From NCBI RefSeq assembly GCF_037300705.1, contig NZ_CP147776.1, positions 5,276,857 through 5,340,856 of the forward strand: a stretch of 64,000 bases of DNA, given 5' to 3'. The notes beneath the pieces are model-generated. The model saw only the letters and a list, made by a program, of their open reading frames with translations, searched no databases and had not been told where the DNA came from. The position numbers and the translations under genes were made by a program. Positions 58,920 to 64,000 of the stretch are shown here, piece after piece. Numbering within the stretch: the first letter of the stretch is position 1; each line of letters starts with the position of its first letter. This DNA comes from Massilia sp. W12. Its GTDB lineage: Bacteria > Pseudomonadota > Gammaproteobacteria > Burkholderiales > Burkholderiaceae_D.

Positions 58920-60302
58920 TCAGATGCCATATTGCAGCAGATGACGGTTCAATAATTGCGCCAAGGCTGCCGAAGCGCTTGCGCTGCGCGGGCCTGCGCT
59001 GTCATCACACAAAATCACAGGAATACGTGCGCCCAGCACCAGCCCGCTATGCATAGCGCCGGCCTGCGTTTGCCACTGACGCGCCAATAAGTGCGCGCTC
59101 TCCAGATCCGGCGCCAGAAGGATGTCAACCGCGTCCTCTGCCGCTTGCGACAGGACTTGCCCCAAATCCAGCGGCCCATCCAGATCGGCGCCAGATATCT
59201 GACCACGCTCCGCCATTTTGCATAATGCGGCGGCGTCCAAGGTCGAAGGCAGATTGATATTGATCGTGTCTTGCGCCGCCAAGATGGCCACCTTTGGCGT
59301 CGGCACACCGTATGCCTGAGCCAGACGGATGGCATTTTGCACAATATCGGCTTTGATCATCAGATCCGGGGCGACATTGATGCCGGCGTCAGTCAAGAGC
59401 AAGGGCTGCAAACGTCCAGGCAAATCAAAGCGCACGATATGGGAGAGGCGGTATTTGCTTAGCAAGGCCGGGCGCGCCAACAAGGCATGCATCAACTCCT
59501 GCGCTTGTACGCTGCCCTTGAATAAGGCGGCAACTTGCCCGCTTTGCGCCATATCCAAGGCCAATTCGCAAGCAGCGTGGCTGTGCGGGGCATCATGGAT
59601 AGGCAAATCACGGATATCCAGGCCGGCCGCCTCGGCTGCTGCCAGGATTTTGGCGCGCGGCCCCACCAGGACGGGCTGCAGCAAACCCAGTTCGCGCGCA
59701 TCCAGCGCAGCTTGCAAGCTGAAGCCATGGCAAGGATGGACAAATGCGCAGCTTAATGCCGGCCAGCCTTTAACTTGCGCCAACAAAGCTTGCCAGCGTG
59801 CGTGCGGGTCAAATAATTGCAATTGCGGCATAGCAACCCGTGGCCGGCGCACTTTGCTGACCGGCGCAATTACCACAGCAGTGCCGCTGATCACCGTTAC
59901 GCCTTGCTGATTAGCGATTTGGCAATCCAGTGTGACACGTTTTTTCTGATCATCCCGCGCCACTACGCTGGCCTGCACGGTGAGGGTGTCGCCGATCCGC
60001 ATAGGCCGTAAAAAACGCAGGCTTTGTTCAACGTAAATTGTGCCCGGCCCCGGAAAACTGGCGCCCAGCAAGGTGGAAATCAACGCGCCGCCCCACATTC
60101 CGTGCGCGATGACGCCATGAAACAGCGTGTTTTCCGCATATTCGGCATCCACATGCGCCGGATTGACATCGCCTGAGATGGCGGCGAAGGCAAGAATATC
60201 GTCCACGCTTAAGCGCCGCACCAGACACGCCGAGCGGCCAATGGTCAAATCGTCATAGGTGATGTTTTCAATGAATTCGCTGCTGGCTGGCGCCTGATGC
60301 AT
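58920..60302 (-). CDS. MaoC-like (R)-enoyl-CoA hydratase fused to phosphate acetyl/butyryltransferase
   Basis: The 460-residue product from the ATG at 60302 (GGAG five bases upstream) has an N-terminal MaoC hot-dog domain with FAAISGDVNPAHVDAEYA, the hydratase active-site Asp-His motif, over residues about 10-150. A phosphotransacetylase domain covers the rest, with LKADIVQNA-like MIKADIVQNAIRLAQ. The first domain makes (R)-3-hydroxyacyl-CoA for PhaC, while the second swaps acyl-CoA and acyl phosphate. The pair is a known fusion in betaproteobacteria. An ackA gene, often next to it elsewhere, is replaced here by phaC. Confidence 0.92.
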   Translation of the reverse strand: MHQAPASSEFIENITYDDLTIGRSACLVRRLSVDDILAFAAISGDVNPAHVDAEYAENTLFHGVIAHGMWGGALISTLLGASFPGPGTIYVEQSLRFLRPMRIGDTLTVQASVVARDDQKKRVTLDCQIANQQGVTVISGTAVVIAPVSKVRRPRVAMPQLQLFDPHARWQALLAQVKGWPALSCAFVHPCHGFSLQAALDARELGLLQPVLVGPRAKILAAAEAAGLDIRDLPIHDAPHSHAACELALDMAQSGQVAALFKGSVQAQELMHALLARPALLSKYRLSHIVRFDLPGRLQPLLLTDAGINVAPDLMIKADIVQNAIRLAQAYGVPTPKVAILAAQDTININLPSTLDAAALCKMAERGQISGADLDGPLDLGQVLSQAAEDAVDILLAPDLESAHLLARQWQTQAGAMHSGLVLGARIPVILCDDSAGPRSASASAALAQLLNRHLLQYGI

Positions 60303-60390
60303 ATCAACTCCGGGAGAAATGCGGATAGCTGATTGTAAGCGGTATGCCGCGCCGCCCCCATAGTCCACACGCTCTAGTCCATTCAGCCGT

Positions 60391-62079
60391 TCAGCTCTCG
60401 TCCTCATCCTGCGCGGGGCGGCCCTGGCTGCGCATCGTCAAATCCGCCAGCATTTCCATCAATTGCGCAAAGCGCTGCTGACCCGGTTGCAAACGATCCA
60501 CTTGCAACAGCACATCGCGCGCTTCCTCCGCCAAAGACGCTTCAAATCCATGTTTTTGCATATAAGAAATCATGATTTGCGCGCAATTGAACAACACCCG
60601 CAAATTGGTCGGCAACTGCTGTCGCGCATTGCGCATCCACTCCACCGCCTCCGGCAATTTGCCGGTTTTCCACAGCAACACGCCGCGATTCATCAAATCC
60701 GAGGCCTCTTTGCGGGAAGCGGCAATGATGCTGGCGCCCTCTTCCCCCATGCGCGCTTTTTCAAAAATCTCTTGCACTTCCTGCAACATCAAATCGTTGT
60801 CATGATTATTGCGAATGATCTCGGACAACAAAATAACCGGCGGCTCTTTGACCCCCACGGCAAACATCAGGCGCGCCATATCCAGACAAATCGGCGGCGC
60901 CGGACGGTCGGTGGTGGTGGCCAGCATTTCCCCCAGCTCATCGCCGGCGCGGCGCGCTTTGATATAGTCGCCGCTCTCGTGATACACCAAGCCTTCGGTA
61001 ATTTTGGCGCGCAATTTCACCTGCTCGGTGTGATATTCCTTTTGCACCGCAGTCAACAAGGCAAGCGCCTCTTTGGTGTCGCTTTTCTGCCCGCACACGC
61101 GCGCCAACCCGAGCTGGGCGTCCGGGCTTTTGTAGATCGAAAATTCACTCATGGACAGACATTTGCGGAACGCCCGCTCGGCCTGCGCCGTGTTCCCGAC
61201 TTTCATCGCCAATTCGCCCAGACTGCGTTGACGCTGCACGGAATTGGGGGATAACTTGGCCGCCGCCTCAAGGATTTTAGCGGCATCATCGAACTGTCCC
61301 ATTTGCTGATATGTCGCCGCCAGCTGATCATAGGCGTCAATAAAGTAGCGGTTTTCATTGATGATTTCACGAAACATATCGCGCGCCACATGAAACTCGC
61401 CATTCTTCATCTTGATCTTGGCCAGGCCGGCGCGCGCCCAGATAAAGTCGCGCACGCCCAATACCCGCTCATACACTTCACGCGCCTGCTCATACTCACC
61501 GCTTTTAATCAGCAACATTGCTTTCATACGCAACAAATCCAAGGCATGCACCCGTGTTGCGTCCCCTTTCACGTCACATAATTTGGCGGCACGTAAATAA
61601 TCTTTTTCCAGATAGGCCTGGTCAATCGGGCGAAACACCTGCTTGCGATGCCAGGCGCGGTTTAAACGCGTTAACAACACCTCTTCGGTAATCGGTTTGA
61701 TCAGATACGCATCCGGCTGCAGCTCGGCGGCCCCCATCACGGATTCGACACTTTTTTCCGCAGACACCACAATCCACACCACAGTGGGCCGCACCAATTC
61801 GCGCAACTTGGCTTCTTCCAGAACCTGCTGGCCGTTTTTGCCCTGTCCCAGGTTGTAATCGCACAGCACCACGTTATAGCGGGTCTGTTGCAACATCATG
61901 ATGGCTTCGCCGCCGCTGCCGGCTTGATCAACGAAACGGGCGCCAAGATTACGCAAGCTTTCGCGCAACAATTGACGCATGCCCTGAAAATCATCGACCA
62001 GTAAATAGTGCTGATTTTTCCAATCCGGCAGTTTGGCGTTGGCAGCTTCGGGGCCGGGTTTGGCGAATTGATGGGACAT
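60391..62079 (-). CDS. response regulator with C-terminal TPR repeats
   Basis: The 562-residue product has a receiver domain at residues 25-145: LLVDDFQGM forms the acidic pocket, CDYNLGQG carries the phospho-acceptor Asp74, SAEKS has the switch Ser, and LIKPI holds Lys128. From about residue 150 onward it is all alpha-helical tetratricopeptide repeats (GEYEQAREVYERVLG, GEFHVARDMFREII, GQFDDAAKILEAAAKLSP, and others). There is no DNA-binding or enzyme domain, so output is likely by protein contact. The kinase gene lies 14 bases upstream, and the two form one operon. Confidence 0.9.
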   Translation of the reverse strand: MSHQFAKPGPEAANAKLPDWKNQHYLLVDDFQGMRQLLRESLRNLGARFVDQAGSGGEAIMMLQQTRYNVVLCDYNLGQGKNGQQVLEEAKLRELVRPTVVWIVVSAEKSVESVMGAAELQPDAYLIKPITEEVLLTRLNRAWHRKQVFRPIDQAYLEKDYLRAAKLCDVKGDATRVHALDLLRMKAMLLIKSGEYEQAREVYERVLGVRDFIWARAGLAKIKMKNGEFHVARDMFREIINENRYFIDAYDQLAATYQQMGQFDDAAKILEAAAKLSPNSVQRQRSLGELAMKVGNTAQAERAFRKCLSMSEFSIYKSPDAQLGLARVCGQKSDTKEALALLTAVQKEYHTEQVKLRAKITEGLVYHESGDYIKARRAGDELGEMLATTTDRPAPPICLDMARLMFAVGVKEPPVILLSEIIRNNHDNDLMLQEVQEIFEKARMGEEGASIIAASRKEASDLMNRGVLLWKTGKLPEAVEWMRNARQQLPTNLRVLFNCAQIMISYMQKHGFEASLAEEARDVLLQVDRLQPGQQRFAQLMEMLADLTMRSQGRPAQDEDES

Positions 62080-62093
62080 GGCGCCTCCTTCGT

Positions 62094-62816
62094 CTATGGC
62101 AAGCGCAAAACAAAACAGCCGCCGCCGAGCCGACCGCCATTCTCCAGCCGGACGCTACCGCTGCGCCCGCGATTTTTGTGCATTTTCGCCACTTCGCTGG
62201 AAAAATACAGTCCCAGTCCTGTGCTGTTGTTGGCGAAACTGACGCCTTGCGCCCGTCCGCATAAAGCCGCATTGCCACGCTCCAGCATGCCCGGCGGATA
62301 GCCTTCGCCATTGTCTTCGACACGGATTTCCAGCTCCTCGCCCTGAATCCGCATCAGCAGCAGAATCTGATCTTTGGTGTAATGCACGGCGTTATTAATG
62401 GCATGACTGACGACCCCCAGAATCAAGTCTTCATCGAAATACCAATCCTGTCCGGGATCGATATCGATCTCCAATGTGATGTGTTTGGAAGCGAGCAAGA
62501 CTTTATTTTGCGCCTGCACCAGTTCAACAAAATCGCCCAGCCAGATGCCCTGCGGATCGTAGGGATAGCCAGGTTTGCCGACCTCTTTATACAGTGCGAG
62601 TAATTGAATCAGATTATTATTGAGGCGCTTGGCCTCGTACAGCATGTGCGCCATCTGCGGGTAAGACTGGGCGTCTTTACCGGCTTGATCCACCAGCAAG
62701 CGCTCCAGAGTGCAGCACAGCACGCTGATTGAATTTTTCATGTCATGCGCGGTGGAAGCCAGAAACATAAACAGTTCAGGCTCTTCCCGCGTCAACTCCT
62801 CGTCTGCGCCATCCAT
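62094..62816 (-). CDS. small soluble histidine kinase
   Basis: From the ATG at 62816 (GGAGG eight bases upstream) the product has 240 residues; an in-frame upstream extension is not coding-like. STAHDMKNSISVL is the H box with phospho-acceptor His24. A HATPase_c domain follows with SHAINNAVHY (N box), VEDNGEGYPPG (G1) and STGLGLYFSSEVAKMH (G2). There is no input or membrane domain, so it must receive its signal through a partner. Its natural target is the TPR response regulator encoded 14 bases downstream. Confidence 0.9.
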   Translation of the reverse strand: MDGADEELTREEPELFMFLASTAHDMKNSISVLCCTLERLLVDQAGKDAQSYPQMAHMLYEAKRLNNNLIQLLALYKEVGKPGYPYDPQGIWLGDFVELVQAQNKVLLASKHITLEIDIDPGQDWYFDEDLILGVVSHAINNAVHYTKDQILLLMRIQGEELEIRVEDNGEGYPPGMLERGNAALCGRAQGVSFANNSTGLGLYFSSEVAKMHKNRGRSGSVRLENGGRLGGGCFVLRLP

Positions 62817-62953
62817 ATGCTCTGCCTCCGTGCTGGTAGGGTGAACGGCTGCACTGGCGGCGACAAATGGGGGCGCTGACAGTGCCTGTTGCGCTTGCGA
62901 GTCTATCTTAGCCGGAAAAGCGCAGTGTGGAAATTGGCAGGCAGGTAAAGATG

Positions 62954-62989
62954 TAAAAAAACAAAAGGCGAACCGCAGTCCGCCTTTTG
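62954..62989 (-). terminator. intrinsic terminator after the outer-membrane protein gene
   Basis: CAAAAGGCG (62962-62970) and CGCCTTTTG (62981-62989) pair, with seven T after the stem on the minus strand. It separates the beta-barrel gene from the histidine kinase gene downstream. Confidence 0.88.
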
Positions 62990-63009
62990 TCAAACAGGAT
63001 GCGCTGAAA

Positions 63010-63582
63010 TCAGAAGTTGAAGCGCGCGCCCAGGGACACGATGTTGGCTTTGCCGCCGTTGCCGTCAACCTTGCCAAAGCTTTCCAGCTCCAGGGTGATC
63101 GCTGCATTCTTGGTCAGGTGGTAGGCGGCGCCCACTGCTGCGTACAGATCCGTCTTATTGCCGCCGCCGGAAACGCTCACGCCCAAACCGCTGCCGCTCA
63201 CGTCGGCTTTATTGCGCGCCACGCCCAGCTTGCCATACACGGAGAATTTGTCATTGATCGGCGCAGTGCCGCGACCGGCCAGGTAGAAGGAGGATACTTT
63301 CACTTCAGCAGAGCCGGTGGCCGCGCCGGAACTGAAGGTGGTTTTGGCGGAACCGAAGTCAGCGTAGCCGCCTTCGAGCGCCAGGTGCGGGGTAAATTCG
63401 TAACCGCCAAAGATTTTGAAGCCGGTCGGTTTGTCGCTGGTGGAGGTGACATTCGCGCCCACAACTTCGATCGAATAATTCGATTTTTCCAGCGCCACGC
63501 CGGCGTATGCGCCTTCAGCGTGTGCGGACATGGAAACAGCGGAAGCGCCAGTGATGAGTGCAGCGATCAGGATTTTTTTCAT
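63010..63582 (-). CDS. small outer-membrane beta-barrel protein (OmpA N-terminal-like)
   Basis: The 190-residue product from the ATG at 63582 has a signal peptide ending near SAHAEGAYAG. Alternating hydrophobic strands follow (GFKIFGGYEFTPHLALEGGY, KFSVYGKLGVARNK, TDLYAAVGAAYHLTKN), and it ends in ARFNF with the terminal Phe needed for BAM-dependent insertion. This is an eight-stranded porin-like barrel. No peptidoglycan-binding domain follows. Its function is unknown. A GCAATGCATTGC palindrome lies in its leader (63622-63633). Confidence 0.85.
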   Translation of the reverse strand: MKKILIAALITGASAVSMSAHAEGAYAGVALEKSNYSIEVVGANVTSTSDKPTGFKIFGGYEFTPHLALEGGYADFGSAKTTFSSGAATGSAEVKVSSFYLAGRGTAPINDKFSVYGKLGVARNKADVSGSGLGVSVSGGGNKTDLYAAVGAAYHLTKNAAITLELESFGKVDGNGGKANIVSLGARFNF

Positions 63583-63621
63583 TTGGATTACTCGCAAAAA
63601 GTTAAAGAAGGCTGGCAATTT

Positions 63622-63633
63622 GCAATGCATTGC
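63622..63633. repeat. 12-bp perfect palindrome upstream of the outer-membrane protein gene
   Basis: GCAATGCATTGC, about 40 bases before the start codon. It could be an operator half or a chance palindrome. Confidence 0.35.
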
Positions 63634-63793
63634 GCAAAGACTCAGCCGCTTTGCTCATGAAACTCTGCTCGTACCGGAGTCCCATTACAAAATAGTTGAT
63701 GACGCAAGGTAACACCAGGAAAAAACAGGGTGTGAGGAGAAACAGTAAGAAGTGTTGCAAGCCGTAACTGACTTGCCAGTCAGATACTTTAAT

Positions 63794-63808
63794 GCTACCC
63801 GGGGTAGC
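63794..63808. repeat. palindrome between the outer-membrane gene and glmU
   Basis: GCTACCC (63794-63800), one base, GGGTAGC (63802-63808), about 75 bases before glmU. A second dyad CTGACT/AGTCAG sits at 63768-63783. Their role, possibly protein binding, is unknown. Confidence 0.4.
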
Positions 63809-63884
63809 GCATTTTGCAACTGGCGGCGCGCGCCATCCTGCATGCTACACTTGGCGCTATTCCAATCTTTTCTCTACTTCCCTT

Positions 63885-64000
63885 ATGAACGTCGTCATTC
63901 TTGCAGCCGGCATGGGAAAACGCATGCAATCCGCGCTGCCTAAAGTTTTACATCCGCTGGCCGGCAAGCCGCTGGTGCAACATGTGGTGGAAACCGCACA
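63885..64000 (+). CDS. glmU: bifunctional UDP-N-acetylglucosamine pyrophosphorylase/glucosamine-1-phosphate N-acetyltransferase, N-terminal fragment
   Basis: Thirty-eight codons are visible before the window ends. The product begins [20 protein letters not shown], the nucleotide-binding motif (LAAGxGxRM) of GlmU, followed by [16 protein letters not shown]. GlmU makes UDP-GlcNAc for peptidoglycan and lipopolysaccharide in the cytosol. The 3' part lies outside the window. Confidence 0.95.
   Translation, partial: MNVVILAAGMGKRMQSALPKVLHPLAGKPLVQHVVETA

Overview
The window is chromosomal DNA of a betaproteobacterium, most likely a member of the Burkholderiales close to Oxalobacteraceae. The evidence is an SAH riboswitch in front of ahcY, the ubiJ-ubiB pair, an MaoC-Pta fusion next to phaC, betaproteobacterial 16S/23S/5S genes in the order 16S-tRNA-Ile-tRNA-Ala-23S-5S, and moderately high GC with dense short-gap operons. 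I see no prophage, CRISPR array, insertion sequence with ends, or plasmid functions. The species cannot be fixed by reading alone.

Layout. 1-3.4 kb: end of an M14 carboxypeptidase, then the methyl-cycle genes ahcY (SAH riboswitch) and metF with a small membrane protein between them. 3.4-6.8 kb: a GFA-type zinc protein and a DctP-DctQ-DctM TRAP carboxylate transporter. 6.8-7.4 kb: a gene-free stretch that folds into several hairpins and ends in a strong intrinsic terminator. 7.4-12.7 kb: a five-gene glycan or lipid-sugar operon (SDR, GT2, GtrA-like, FAD oxidoreductase, large membrane protein). 12.8-18.4 kb, minus strand: a secreted protein, a GDSL hydrolase, an ANTAR regulator, and a tightly coupled ubiJ-ubiB-methyltransferase-soxY-soxZ operon. 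18.5-22.1 kb: acyl-CoA ligase with livG and livH, lacking the other liv genes. 22.3-26.7 kb: Xaa-Pro aminopeptidase, MgtC-like protein and an M28 peptidase. 27-34 kb: hydrolases, a degenerate REP-associated transposase relative, a sulfite-oxidase-family enzyme, proline iminopeptidase, LysE exporter, a short asparaginase and a hydroxyacid dehydrogenase. 34.1-41.1 kb: pckG, a sterol desaturase-like enzyme, and a run of small-molecule genes that includes a MoaD/ThiS-like protein ending in Gly-Gly beside a BNR-repeat protein. 41.1-43.6 kb: corA and a glycosyltransferase.

43.8-55.0 kb holds two complete rRNA operons in direct tandem on the minus strand. Each has its own promoter, boxA elements and terminator. 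The 16S and 23S copies look identical, but the spacers differ, and the two tRNA-Ile copies differ by one base. 55.5-63.6 kb: a chemoreceptor, a PHA module (MaoC-Pta fusion then phaC), a histidine kinase paired with a response regulator carrying TPR repeats, and a small outer-membrane beta-barrel protein. The window ends inside glmU.

The genes are mostly housekeeping and central metabolism. The points most worth a second look are the GG-ending ubiquitin-like protein with its BNR partner, the transposase relative with an altered HUH motif, the coupling of orphan soxYZ to ubiquinone genes, the structured gene-free region near 7 kb, and the tRNA-Ile variant with its enlarged spacer. None is proven to be a new system from sequence alone.
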